This document shows, piece after piece, positions 9,184-16,933 of a DNA stretch of 24,463 nt (positions are counted from its first letter, which is position 1; the number at the start of each line of letters is the position of its first letter). Below the pieces are notes generated by a model. That model made no database searches, was not told the origin of the DNA, and worked only from the letters and a program-made list of their open reading frames with translations. This DNA is from SZAS-103 sp038234715 (lineage in GTDB: Bacteria > Pseudomonadota > Gammaproteobacteria > Xanthomonadales > Xanthomonadaceae). The translations under genes and the position numbers were made by a program. The stretch covers positions 1 through 24,463 of the forward strand of contig JBBQTD010000050.1 in NCBI GenBank assembly GCA_038234715.1, in the 5' to 3' direction.

Positions 9184-9240
9184 CCGCGAAGGATACCGGA
9201 GGCCGCGCGCGGACGGTGACGAAGGCCCTAGAATCGCCGC

Positions 9241-10146
9241 ATGTCGCCGCACACGCCCCCATCGCTTGCGCCCCGCCATTGGCTCGGCTGGATTGGATTC
9301 GGCATCGGATGGTGCGCGGCACGCCTGCCATGGACGTTGCAGCGCACGATCGGCCGGTCCATTGGCGCATTGCTTGGCATGGTCCTTCGGGCGCGCCGGC
9401 GCGCGGCCCGAGTCAACCTGGCGCTGTGTTATCCGGAACTGGACGACTGCGCGCGCGCCAGGATCCTGGACGAGCACTTCAGCGCGCTTGGCGTCGGCGT
9501 GTTTGAGTTCGCGCGTGCATGGTGGGGCTCGATCGCACCACTGCGCCGCACCGTGCGGATCGACGGACTTGATCATCTGCACGCGGCGGTCGCGGATGGC
9601 CGTGGCGTGTTGTTGATCTCGGGTCACTTCATGAACCTGGAAATCTGTGGCCGTCTGCTGTGCGATCACGTTCCGCTGGCGGGCATGTACCGTCGTCATC
9701 GCGGTGCGGTGATGGAATGGGCGGTGCTGCGTGGACGCCTGCGCTACGCGGCCGCGATGTTTCGTCAACAGGAATTGCGTCCCTCACTGCGCCATCTCAA
9801 GAAGGGCGGCGTGCTTTGGTATGCGCCCGACCAGGACATGCTTGGCAAGGAAACCGTATTCGCACCTTTCTTCGGGATTCCCGCGGCCACGATCACCGCG
9901 ACGCATCAACTCGCGCGTCTGTCTGGATGCGCGGTACTGCCGTTCTTCCATCATCGCGAGCGCGACCGCTACGTGTTGCGCATCGATCCGCCGCTGCAGG
10001 ACTTCCCATCGCACGATCTCGCCGCCGACACGGCACGGGTCAATGCCGCAATCGAGGCGATGGTGAGGGAAGCGCCAGCGCAATACCTGTGGATCCACCG
10101 CCGGTTCAAGCGCCGGCCGCCGGGCGCCCTTCCGGTGGACTATTGA
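9241..10146 (+). CDS. lpxL: Kdo2-lipid A acyltransferase, LpxL/HtrB family
   Basis: This 301-residue inner-membrane enzyme adds a secondary acyl chain to Kdo2-lipid IV(A). It has an N-terminal hydrophobic anchor (about residues 14-30). The catalytic HX4E motif is SGHFMNLE, with H129 and E134. The family block GVLWYAPDQDMLGKETVFAPFFG follows in substance, and the C-terminus carries the usual WIHRRFKRRP. It is divergent from waaA with a 57-bp gap, so consecutive steps of lipid A/Kdo assembly are encoded back to back. LpxL versus another late acyltransferase (LpxM or LpxP) cannot be settled by eye. Confidence 0.9.
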   Translation: MSPHTPPSLAPRHWLGWIGFGIGWCAARLPWTLQRTIGRSIGALLGMVLRARRRAARVNLALCYPELDDCARARILDEHFSALGVGVFEFARAWWGSIAPLRRTVRIDGLDHLHAAVADGRGVLLISGHFMNLEICGRLLCDHVPLAGMYRRHRGAVMEWAVLRGRLRYAAAMFRQQELRPSLRHLKKGGVLWYAPDQDMLGKETVFAPFFGIPAATITATHQLARLSGCAVLPFFHHRERDRYVLRIDPPLQDFPSHDLAADTARVNAAIEAMVREAPAQYLWIHRRFKRRPPGALPVDY

Positions 10147-10223
10147 GCAAGCCGCGCCTGCACTCCGCGACCATTTCTTCCGGCGATCGGAGCTGACGGG
10201 GCGCCCGCTCCGCGCGACCGGCC

Positions 10224-10317
10224 TTGCGTACGGTCAGTCTCGCAATATCAGTCTTGCGGACGATCAGCTTCGGTACGGTCAGTCTTCCCTGCGATCAGTC
10301 TTCGCTACGATCACGTG
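10224..10317. repeat. Degenerate tandem repeat of about 16 bp with TCAGTCT core
   Basis: Six imperfect copies of a 14-16 bp unit lie in a row. TCAGTCT cores are at 10234, 10248, 10279 and 10295, with variants TCAGCTT at 10264 and TCACGTG at 10311; the spacings are 14, 16, 15, 16 and 16 bp. The better copies read roughly TCGGTACGGTCAGTCT. The array straddles the 3' end of the GT2 gene, whose stop codon lies inside the core at 10279, and the last residues of that protein (KTDRRED) are encoded by repeat units. Function is unknown. Confidence 0.65.
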
Positions 10318-11112
10318 TGGTTCGATCGCGGCCGGCAGTTCGCGCGAGGCCTCATGCAGTTTGGCGTACTTGAGGAACGCATAGAACGCGTGCACGCGCG
10401 CAGCGATGAACCCGGCCCAGCCGTTGAGAAAATAGCGCTTGATGAAGTAGAAACGCGCAAACGCGATCCACGGGTAGAACACCATGTGCAGGCTCGGAAA
10501 TGCCTTAGCTTGCTCGCGCTTGTGTTCGACCATTCCTGTCGTATAGCGGTTGATCTTGTCGACGCGCGCCGCAATGCTGACTTCGCCGCGATGGCGGAAC
10601 GGAGCGCGCAGATCGATCACCCGACCCTGCACCGCCGGTTCGGCATGCACCGGGACCTTGTTCATGCGTCCGCGCGAACGTCGGAACAGCCGCAACTGCC
10701 AGTTGGGGGACGTGCGCGCATGCACCCAGCGCCAGAACAGCCATTCCTGCCGGGGCAAACGGTATCCATCTGCGCGCGGCGAACACAGTTCGCGCTCGAT
10801 CGCGGCGCGACCCGCATCGGTGAAAAACTCATCGGCATCCAGCAACAGGGTCCAGTCGTGTTGCGCTAGGTCGATGGCTGCCTGCTTCTGCAACGCGTAT
10901 CCAGCGAAGGGCTGCGCATGCAGGCGTGCTCCATGGCGTTCGGCGATTGCAACCGTCGCATCGGTCGAACCCGAATCGAGCACGACGATCTCATCGCAAA
11001 AGGCAAGCGACGCTAGGCACTCGTCGAGCGTCGAAGCGTTGTCGAAGGTGGTGACCACCGCGCTGAGCGGTGCACGCGCGGTCCTGGCTGCGGTCGGCGC
11101 CGTACGATTCAT
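10279..11112 (-). CDS. Family 2 glycosyltransferase, WaaE/KdtX-like, LPS core
   Basis: This 277-residue GT-A enzyme resembles WaaE/KdtX, which adds glucose to the LPS inner core. The nucleotide-sugar domain starts SAVVTTFDNASTLDECLASL. DSGSTD is at residues 46-51 and the metal-binding DAD of LLLDADEFF at residues 92-94. The acceptor region has NWQLRLFRRSRG and a C-terminal aromatic, basic segment (FYFIKRYFLNGWAGF) likely to contact the membrane. The start ATG overlaps the stop of the upstream ligase gene by 4 bp (ATGA), so translation is coupled. The 3' end runs into a degenerate tandem repeat. The sugar donor cannot be fixed from sequence alone. Confidence 0.9.
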   Translation of the reverse strand: MNRTAPTAARTARAPLSAVVTTFDNASTLDECLASLAFCDEIVVLDSGSTDATVAIAERHGARLHAQPFAGYALQKQAAIDLAQHDWTLLLDADEFFTDAGRAAIERELCSPRADGYRLPRQEWLFWRWVHARTSPNWQLRLFRRSRGRMNKVPVHAEPAVQGRVIDLRAPFRHRGEVSIAARVDKINRYTTGMVEHKREQAKAFPSLHMVFYPWIAFARFYFIKRYFLNGWAGFIAARVHAFYAFLKYAKLHEASRELPAAIEPHVIVAKTDRRED

Positions 11113-12449
11113 TGCGACTCCACCGCGCGCACCGCATCGGGCTGGATCGGATCGGATTGCGCAGTCGATCCCGCAACGATGTGCGACGCGTCATCAATCC
11201 CGAACAACGCGCCCGAGTACAAACCGACTAGCAACAGGGTCAGCCCACCCCAGAAGCTCGAATAGAACGCGAGATGCGTGTTCAGTGGAAATACCGTTAC
11301 CGCAAGCGCGATGGCAGGTATCGCCGCGCGTGCGCGCGCCGCTGGCGTAGCCCATCGCCATGCCCGGATGGCGAGCGCTGCACCGATGAGCCACAACAAC
11401 AAACCGATGACGCCAGTTTCGCTGAGGATTTCCAGCACGATCTGATGTGCATGCATCGCGCCACCACTGCCCCACGCCGGTGCGCCGAGCTGCTTCGGGG
11501 CGCAACTGTCGTAAGCGTCGCGATAGCCGCGTGCACCGACACCGTTGATCGGATGTTCGCGAATCATGCATGCCGCCGCTTCCCAAATCCGTAACCGTCC
11601 GGTCAGTGCCTTGTCCAGATCCGCCTGGTTGCCGGAGAACAGATGTTCGGTGAGTTCAATGCGCTCGCGAAGATCCCGGGGGGAAATCGCGGCAAGCACG
11701 ACCAGGCCCAACGCGCCGACCGCAAACACGCCGAGCATGCGTTTCCACCCGAGCAGACGCCAGCCACTGAACAGCAGCACCAGCCCGAAAGTGATCCATG
11801 CCGCGCGCGATCCCGCAAGCATGACCACGGTGCCGATGAGCAGCGCAGCGACGAACCAGCCAAGTGCACCGAGGCGCTTTGCCGCGATGCCAAGTGGAAA
11901 AGCGGCAAGTGTCCCGAGCACCTGGCCCAGGTGGGGATGATGCGCGCCAAACACGCCGCTGATCCGGTCTGCACTTGCGGGGCCGCCAATGCTGTAACCC
12001 GTCGTCGCCTGCACCAGGCCGTCGAGCGCCCAAACGATTGCGATGATCGCGATCCCGACGAAGACGATGCGTCGGTCCCTATCGCGATGCACCGCGATCG
12101 CCGCCAACCACAGGAACGGCAGGAAGCGCAGCCCCTTGACGACTTCCCACAAGGCATTCGACGGGTCGATCGCATCGATGCAGGACAACAGCTCCGGCAG
12201 CCAATAACTGAAGAACAACGCGGTCGTCAGCGCCCATGCCTCGCGGCTCAGCAAGGCGTCGCCGCCGCGGAAACGACGCATGCCAAGCCAGGCAACGGTC
12301 AGGATTGCGCCGAGTGCCAGCGCTACCTCGCCGACAGCTGACCAGGGCCATACCGCGACACACAGCAGGATCCACCACGGCGCCCAACGCGCGCGCGGCG
12401 TCGCCTCAGCCTGAAAAGCATCAACGGGAGCTGGCGACAACGTCTGCAT
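11109..12449 (-). CDS. O-antigen ligase/polymerase-family (Wzy_C) membrane protein
   Basis: This 446-residue polytopic inner-membrane protein has about 10-12 hydrophobic segments. The large periplasmic loop carries the Wzy_C signature: GRLRIWEAAACMIREHPINGVGARG, then a conserved histidine in MHAHQIVLEILSETGVIGL. WaaL-type members transfer O-antigen from undecaprenyl diphosphate to the lipid A core in the periplasm. The start ATG 12449 overlaps the 3' end of the GT4 gene by 29 bp; the longer open frame would read through GT4 coding sequence and is rejected. Its core-synthesis neighbours favour WaaL over Wzy. Confidence 0.88.
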   Translation of the reverse strand: MQTLSPAPVDAFQAEATPRARWAPWWILLCVAVWPWSAVGEVALALGAILTVAWLGMRRFRGGDALLSREAWALTTALFFSYWLPELLSCIDAIDPSNALWEVVKGLRFLPFLWLAAIAVHRDRDRRIVFVGIAIIAIVWALDGLVQATTGYSIGGPASADRISGVFGAHHPHLGQVLGTLAAFPLGIAAKRLGALGWFVAALLIGTVVMLAGSRAAWITFGLVLLFSGWRLLGWKRMLGVFAVGALGLVVLAAISPRDLRERIELTEHLFSGNQADLDKALTGRLRIWEAAACMIREHPINGVGARGYRDAYDSCAPKQLGAPAWGSGGAMHAHQIVLEILSETGVIGLLLWLIGAALAIRAWRWATPAARARAAIPAIALAVTVFPLNTHLAFYSSFWGGLTLLLVGLYSGALFGIDDASHIVAGSTAQSDPIQPDAVRAVESQ

Positions 12450-13539
12450 ATAGTTCGAGCGTAGCGGCTTGCATGCGCGCAAGGGTATAACGATCGGGCA
12501 ACCGGATTTCCGGTCGCGATGCGCAGAGCAGGACTTTCGCGCGCGCTGCAAGCTCGACCGCCGCACCCGGCACGACGGCGCCTTCCGGAAACAGCTCGCG
12601 CAGCAACTCTCCGACTCCGCCCAGATCCCAGCCGAGCACGGCACGACCGCTGCACAGCGCCTCGATCACTGTGCGTCCGAAGGCCTCGGGCTTATCGGAT
12701 AGTTGCAGCACGAGATCAGACAGCGCGTACAGTTCGCGCATCTCTGCGAGCGGTCGGGCGTACGCGACGACATCGCGCAGGCCGAGCGCGTCGCCATGGG
12801 CCCGCAGTTCGCCCAGATAGCGTTCGCGCCCTGGCTGGTCGACCCCAGCAAGCAACAGTCGTGCATCGACGCCGTCGGCGCGCAGGCGACCCAGCAAATC
12901 CAGCGCGTGCATGTGTCCCTTCAAGCGCGTTCCACGGGCCGGAAGCAGTAACAGGCGTCCACCGGCGAGTTCGGGATGGCTCGCCAGGAACTGCGCACGC
13001 CATTGGGTATCGGGCGTGACATCGCGCGGAAACGCGAGCGGATCCACACCGCGCGGAATCACCGCAAGGCGCGCCGGATCGACGCCCGGATAGTGTTGCA
13101 ACGCATAGTCGCGAACCGTACCGGACACGCAGATCACGCGTTCGCCACGCAGCATCACCGCGCTGTAGCGTCCCGGCGAATTGAGTCCATGCATCGTCGT
13201 GACCAGGCGTGGCGGCGCCTGCATGCCTCGCAACGCGGCGACTGCCAGCCATGCTGGCAGCCTCGAGCGGGCATGTACGATGTCCGCGTCGGTATTGCGG
13301 AACAACCTGCGCAAGCTGGGGATGTGGCGCAGGGTCAGCAGCGACTTGTGGCCAATCGGCAGTGCGACGTGCTCCGCACCGATCGCCTGCAACGCCGGCA
13401 GCAAGCGCCCGCCGGCCGATACCACGATCGCGCGATGCCCGGCATCGAGCAATGCCGCGGCAACCTCCAGGGTCGATCGTTCGACGCCCCCCGCATCGAG
13501 CGCGGGCAACAGTTGCACGACCGTCAGCGGGCGCGCCAT
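12421..13539 (-). CDS. Family 4 glycosyltransferase, probable LPS core
   Basis: This 372-residue GT-B enzyme has an N-terminal Rossmann domain opening LTVVQLLPALDAGGVERSTLEVA, the glycine-rich acceptor-side loop of GT4. A linker carries VIPRGVDP. The C-terminal donor-binding domain has the EX7E motif in EAFGRTVIEALCSG (first Glu binds the nucleotide sugar). It is the second gene of the minus-strand operon, 13 bp after the zinc-finger gene and overlapping the O-antigen ligase gene. It probably adds a sugar to the LPS core; donor and linkage are unknown. Confidence 0.9.
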   Translation of the reverse strand: MARPLTVVQLLPALDAGGVERSTLEVAAALLDAGHRAIVVSAGGRLLPALQAIGAEHVALPIGHKSLLTLRHIPSLRRLFRNTDADIVHARSRLPAWLAVAALRGMQAPPRLVTTMHGLNSPGRYSAVMLRGERVICVSGTVRDYALQHYPGVDPARLAVIPRGVDPLAFPRDVTPDTQWRAQFLASHPELAGGRLLLLPARGTRLKGHMHALDLLGRLRADGVDARLLLAGVDQPGRERYLGELRAHGDALGLRDVVAYARPLAEMRELYALSDLVLQLSDKPEAFGRTVIEALCSGRAVLGWDLGGVGELLRELFPEGAVVPGAAVELAARAKVLLCASRPEIRLPDRYTLARMQAATLELYADVVASSR

Positions 13540-13552
13540 GGCCCGGCGCGCT

Positions 13553-13744
13553 TCAGTCGATCAACACGAACAGCGCGCCGCAGTAAGGGCACTTGCAGGG
13601 CCCCTCCTCCTCGATCGGCAGGTACACGCGCGGATGCGAATTCCACAGAGCCATCGCGGGCATCGGGCACGACAACGGCAAGTCCGAGCGGGTCACTTCG
13701 TAACGGTTCTCGGCATTGGCTTGGCTGGAGGCGGGAGCGGTCAT
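13553..13744 (-). CDS. Small zinc-finger (zf-CHCC type) protein
   Basis: This 63-residue protein has a Cys-His-Cys-Cys zinc-binding pattern: C in LSCPMP, H in NSHPRVYLP, and the terminal CPYC pair. This matches the zf-CHCC family, which is related to the zinc-binding segment of the NDUFS6 subunit of complex I. It ends directly after ALFVLID. It leads the LPS glycosyltransferase operon, 13 bp upstream of the GT4 gene. Its biochemical role is not established, and placement alone does not show that it acts in LPS synthesis. Confidence 0.85.
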   Translation of the reverse strand: MTAPASSQANAENRYEVTRSDLPLSCPMPAMALWNSHPRVYLPIEEEGPCKCPYCGALFVLID

Positions 13745-14084
13745 AGTCTGGATCCACGGGGCTGACTCATTGTAACCGTGCGGACCCGGCGATCCGGCAC
13801 CCCGGTGGACCGCGGCGGTTGAACGCGTGCAGCCCCATAGCGGTAGCCGGGATCTGCGATTAATTCAGGCGAGCCTGGATCATCGGCTGCAACTGTCGTG
13901 GCAACTCACACGTTGGGGCTCGTACCTCTTTGCCGGGATTGCCAGGCCGATGTGCTTGGCAGGCCGGTGCGGGCCCTGTATCGTTGGTAATTGCCGCAGC
14001 AATTGTGGCAATCGTGCGCCGCCGGGGCGGTCGCCGAGCCCATCGCGTCACCATCTTGCTCAATAACCCAGGGGACTACGAATA
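13745..14084. other. 340-bp divergent intergenic region with one hairpin
   Basis: This gap separates the minus-strand LPS operon from the plus-strand lipoprotein gene and must hold both promoters. I see no convincing -35/-10 pair. The clearest structure is a hairpin at 13990-14012. An open plus-strand frame (13827-14066) has no ribosome site or recognisable protein and is not called. Confidence 0.5.
13990..14012. promoter_or_regulatory. Inverted repeat upstream of the lipoprotein gene
   Basis: Arms ATTGCCGCA and TGTGGCAAT pair over 9 positions (one G-T) around a 5-nt centre, about 73 bp before the lipoprotein ATG. No T-tract follows. It could be a transcription-factor site or a 5' leader hairpin; sequence alone cannot decide. 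Confidence 0.45.
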
Positions 14085-14705
14085 ATGCGCATTCTTGCGA
14101 CGATGATCGCGTGTATCGTCTTGTGCAGCGGTTGCGCGACGATTACCAGGGGAAGGACCGAAGTCTGGTCGGTGCAGACCGATCCAGCCGGCGCCACAGT
14201 CAAACTGTCGAGCGGCGAACAATGTACGTCGCCATGCTCGCTGCAGAAAATACGCAAGGAGCCTTTCCAGGCAACCATTGACCTGGCGGGTTACCACCAG
14301 GTCGTGACCCAGATCGTCAGTGGTGTCAAAGGCGCCGGAGCGGCAGGCATGGCTGGCAATGTGATCTTCGGCGGGCTGATCGGCATCGGCGTGGATGCTG
14401 CTACCGGTGCAGCCCTGGATCTGATCCCCAACCCGCTGGTCGTCAAGCTGACCCCGTCCAACATGCCAATGCCTCCGCCGCAGCCCACAGCAAGTGTGGA
14501 CGCCGACGATGCACCGGCAGACCGTGCGGCCCGGATGAGCAGCTACGGTTCGATGGCCAAGTCCGAATTCGCCAAAATGCATTGCGATCGTGACTTCAAG
14601 TTCGTCAGCGCAGCGAACACCGCCGAGGTCTACCAGGCAACCTGCGACGGCGGCAAAATCCAGTTGCTCGAGTGCGATGGGATCGCCTGCAAGCCGACGA
14701 AGTGA
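14085..14705 (+). CDS. PEGA-like lipoprotein of unknown function
   Basis: This 206-residue putative lipoprotein has a short signal peptide ending LCSGC (Cys17), with an unusual Cys at lipobox position -3. The next block, TEVWSVQTDPAGATVKLSSG, resembles a PEGA-type surface domain, with a Cys pair in EQCTSPCS. A Gly/Ala-rich hydrophobic stretch (about residues 75-105, KGAGAAGMAGNVIFGGLIG) could insert in or lie against a membrane. A Pro-rich linker and a C-terminal domain with four cysteines follow. AGGGGA lies 9 bp before the ATG. The gene is monocistronic between hairpins. Confidence 0.82.
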   Translation: MRILATMIACIVLCSGCATITRGRTEVWSVQTDPAGATVKLSSGEQCTSPCSLQKIRKEPFQATIDLAGYHQVVTQIVSGVKGAGAAGMAGNVIFGGLIGIGVDAATGAALDLIPNPLVVKLTPSNMPMPPPQPTASVDADDAPADRAARMSSYGSMAKSEFAKMHCDRDFKFVSAANTAEVYQATCDGGKIQLLECDGIACKPTK

Positions 14706-14716
14706 GCTAGATTTGC

Positions 14717-14748
14717 ATCGACCACGAGATTGATATTCCGTGGTCGAT
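14717..14748 (+). terminator. Hairpin after the lipoprotein gene, possible terminator
   Basis: A perfect 10-bp stem (ATCGACCACG and CGTGGTCGAT) encloses a 12-nt loop, 11 bp after the stop codon. There is no T-tract on either side, so it may act as a weak, Rho-assisted or bidirectional terminator, or protect the transcript end. The convergent pirin gene ends about 90 bp further on. Confidence 0.5.
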
Positions 14749-14835
14749 CCAACGGATGCTGGCCAGGGCACATGCCGAAAGCGTTGATCGCCTGGCCGCT
14801 GCGCAGCGCACCGGCCCGCTGTGAGGTCCGGTGGC

Positions 14836-15570
14836 CTATGGCAAATCGAAGACCAGGAATTCGCTATCGGATTGAGCACGCACATCTACGGCGGATTGCG
14901 CGCTCATCCCGGCTGCATCGCCTGCAGCAAGCATGGTCCCATCACCGAGCACCACCGTGCCGCGCACGACCTGCACCCACGCCTTGCGACCGCCGCCGAT
15001 CGCCAGCGCGACCGCTTCGGCCGGAGCAAGCACGCTCGCATAAACGCGTGCATCCTGGCGGATCGGCAATGAATCGTCCGCGCCATCGGGCGATGCCACC
15101 AGCCGCAGCACGCCGCGCCGGGACTCTACCGGATAGTGCGACTGTCCGTACCTTGGCTTCGCGTTGAGCTGGTTGGGCTGGATCCAGACCTGCAGGAAAT
15201 GCACCGGATCGGCTTGCGAGGCATTGAACTCGCTGTGCTCGATGCCGCTGCCCGCGCTCATGCACTGCACATCGCCGGGCCTGATGACCGAGCCTGTTCC
15301 GATGCTGTCGCGATGCTGCAGCGCACCCCCGATCACATACGAGATGATTTCCATGTTTGCGTGCGAATGCGGCGCGAAACCACCGCCCGCGGCGACGCGA
15401 TCCTCGTTGACCACGCGCAATGGTCCGAAACCCATCCATTCCGGGTCATGGTAGTCGGCGAACGAGAACGTGTGATGGCTGTCGAGCCATCCATGGTTCG
15501 CGTGGCCGCGGTCACTTGAGCGCCGCAACAGGATCATCGGTGGGCTTGCGTGTTGGTTGGGATCGTTCAC
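14836..15570 (-). CDS. Pirin-family protein (YhhW-like cupin)
   Basis: This 244-residue bicupin is of the pirin family. The signature RSSDRGHANHGWLDSHHTFSF is followed by metal-binding residues H68, H70 (APHSHANMEI), H112 and E114 (EHSEF), matching the pirin iron site. Bacterial relatives such as YhhW have quercetinase activity in vitro; the physiological substrate here is unknown. The GTG start at 15570 overlaps the upstream yceI-like stop (GTGA), suggesting coupled translation. The ATG at 15537, at MILLRRSSD, matches the canonical family N-terminus and is an equally good start. Confidence 0.92.
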   Translation of the reverse strand: MNDPNQHASPPMILLRRSSDRGHANHGWLDSHHTFSFADYHDPEWMGFGPLRVVNEDRVAAGGGFAPHSHANMEIISYVIGGALQHRDSIGTGSVIRPGDVQCMSAGSGIEHSEFNASQADPVHFLQVWIQPNQLNAKPRYGQSHYPVESRRGVLRLVASPDGADDSLPIRQDARVYASVLAPAEAVALAIGGGRKAWVQVVRGTVVLGDGTMLAAGDAAGMSAQSAVDVRAQSDSEFLVFDLP

Positions 15571-16169
15571 TTCTGCTGCTTGGGCACCATCGCTTCCATG
15601 GTGATGTGCAACTGCACTTCATCACTGACGTTCGGCGTGTACTTGGCGATGCCGAAGTCGCTGCGCTTGATCGTGGCCGTTGCATCGAAGCCGGCCGCTG
15701 CGCGACCTGCCATCGGGTGCATGCCGGTCCGGTTGATCGTCACGTCCAGGGTGACCGGCTTGGTCACGCCGTGGATGGTCAGGTCGCCGGAAACCGCCAG
15801 CTTGTCCTTGCCCGAGCTCGTCACCGTGCTGCTCTGGAACGTCGCCGTGGGAAACTGGTCCGCGTCGAAAAACGCATTCGTGCGCAGGTCGTCGTCGAGG
15901 TCCTTGACCCCGGTGCTGATGCTTGCGATCGGGATATTCACCTGGATGCTGGACTTGGTCGGATCCTTGGCATCGAACAGGAAATCGCCCTCTACCTTGT
16001 CGAAGCGCCCAGTGATGTGCGAGAAGCCGAAGTGGCTGTAGGTGAATTCGACCTGGGTGTGGTTCGGGTCGATCACATAAGGGCCAGCCGCGAGGGCGGA
16101 CCCCGAGACAAGGGCGAATGCGGCGGCAAGCGCGCAGTTGCGAAGGATCGACGCGTGCAACGTGTTCAT
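15567..16169 (-). CDS. YceI-family periplasmic lipid-binding-like protein
   Basis: This 200-residue secreted protein has a signal peptide ending GSALA before AGPYVIDPNHTQVEF, the YceI domain start. The lipocalin-like beta-barrel blocks follow: SHITGRFDKVEGDF, DDDLRTNAFFDADQFPTATF, and LTIHGVTKPVTLDV. Family members bind polyprenoid-type ligands; the role is not well defined. The frame extends 45 codons further upstream, but ATG 16169 gives the signal peptide. It sits 58 bp after the nitroreductase gene and overlaps pirin. Confidence 0.93.
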   Translation of the reverse strand: MNTLHASILRNCALAAAFALVSGSALAAGPYVIDPNHTQVEFTYSHFGFSHITGRFDKVEGDFLFDAKDPTKSSIQVNIPIASISTGVKDLDDDLRTNAFFDADQFPTATFQSSTVTSSGKDKLAVSGDLTIHGVTKPVTLDVTINRTGMHPMAGRAAAGFDATATIKRSDFGIAKYTPNVSDEVQLHITMEAMVPKQQK

Positions 16170-16227
16170 GGCTTGACTCCGGATGGGATTGATATCGGCC
16201 TGAAACGAAAGTTGGGGATGCCCGCGG

Positions 16228-16824
16228 TCATTCGATGCGGCATGCCTCGTCGAATGACAGGCGCGGTGAACGTGGAAACAGCACGTGCGGATCCGGATCG
16301 CCATGACCGAGCGCGACCAGGAAGTTGGATCTTACCGACGTACCCGCGAAGAATGCCGCATCCACCTTCGCATTGTCGAAGCCGGACATCGGACCGCAGT
16401 CCAGCCCGATCGAGCGGGCGGCGAGAATGAGGTAGCCGCCCTGCAGGGTCGCGTTGCGGAAGCCGGTAGTTTCGATCAACGCCGCGTTGCCTTCGAACCA
16501 TGCTTTGGCGTCGGTGTGCGGAAACAGATACGGCAATTTTTCGTAGAACGCGAAATCGGTCCCGATGATCGCCGTGACTGGCGCGCGCATGGTCTTGGCG
16601 CGATTGCCCTCGCTCAATGCCGGTTCGAGCTTGCGCCTGGCATCGTCCGAACTCACGAACACGATGCGCGCTGGCGAGCAGTTGGCGCTGGTCGGTCCCC
16701 ACTTCATGAGGTCGTACAACGCACGCAATTGCGCCCCGCTGACTGGCTTGTCCTGCCACGCGTTCTGGGTGCGGGCCGTCCGGAAGAGCTGGTCGAGCGC
16801 CGCGTCGGAAAGAATTTGCGTCAT
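16228..16824 (-). CDS. RutE/HadB-like nitroreductase family protein
   Basis: This 198-residue flavin-dependent oxidoreductase is closest to the RutE (malonic semialdehyde reductase) branch. The blocks NAWQDKPVSGAQLRALYDLMKWGPTSANCSPARIVFV (in part), LPYLFPHTDAKAWF, GLDCGPMSGFDNAKVD and LPRLSFDEAC-type SPRLSFDEACRIE are typical of that branch. FMN binding is expected. It leads an operon with yceI and pirin genes rather than other rut genes, so a uracil-degradation role is not supported and a general redox or detoxification role is possible. Confidence 0.9.
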   Translation of the reverse strand: MTQILSDAALDQLFRTARTQNAWQDKPVSGAQLRALYDLMKWGPTSANCSPARIVFVSSDDARRKLEPALSEGNRAKTMRAPVTAIIGTDFAFYEKLPYLFPHTDAKAWFEGNAALIETTGFRNATLQGGYLILAARSIGLDCGPMSGFDNAKVDAAFFAGTSVRSNFLVALGHGDPDPHVLFPRSPRLSFDEACRIE

Positions 16825-16859
16825 GGAATTCCAGATGGTGGACTATGGGGATGACAGCA

Positions 16860-16888
16860 AGTGTAGTGTCCTATTTTCGGGATAACAT
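16860..16888 (-). promoter_or_regulatory. Weak candidate promoter for the nitroreductase operon
   Basis: Read leftward, TACACT (16860-16865) and ATGTTA (16883-16888) are 17 bp apart in the 109-bp divergent gap. The -10 matches consensus in four or five positions and the -35 in about three. This is a guess from spacing only. Confidence 0.3.
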
Positions 16889-16933
16889 CCCCTGCTTCAC
16901 AACAATCCTTCTCGCGACTGGAACGACCCCTGC

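Noticed and set aside
9184..9768. 195-codon N-terminal extension of waaA
   Set aside because: It overlaps the acyltransferase gene on the other strand and is not present in the family.
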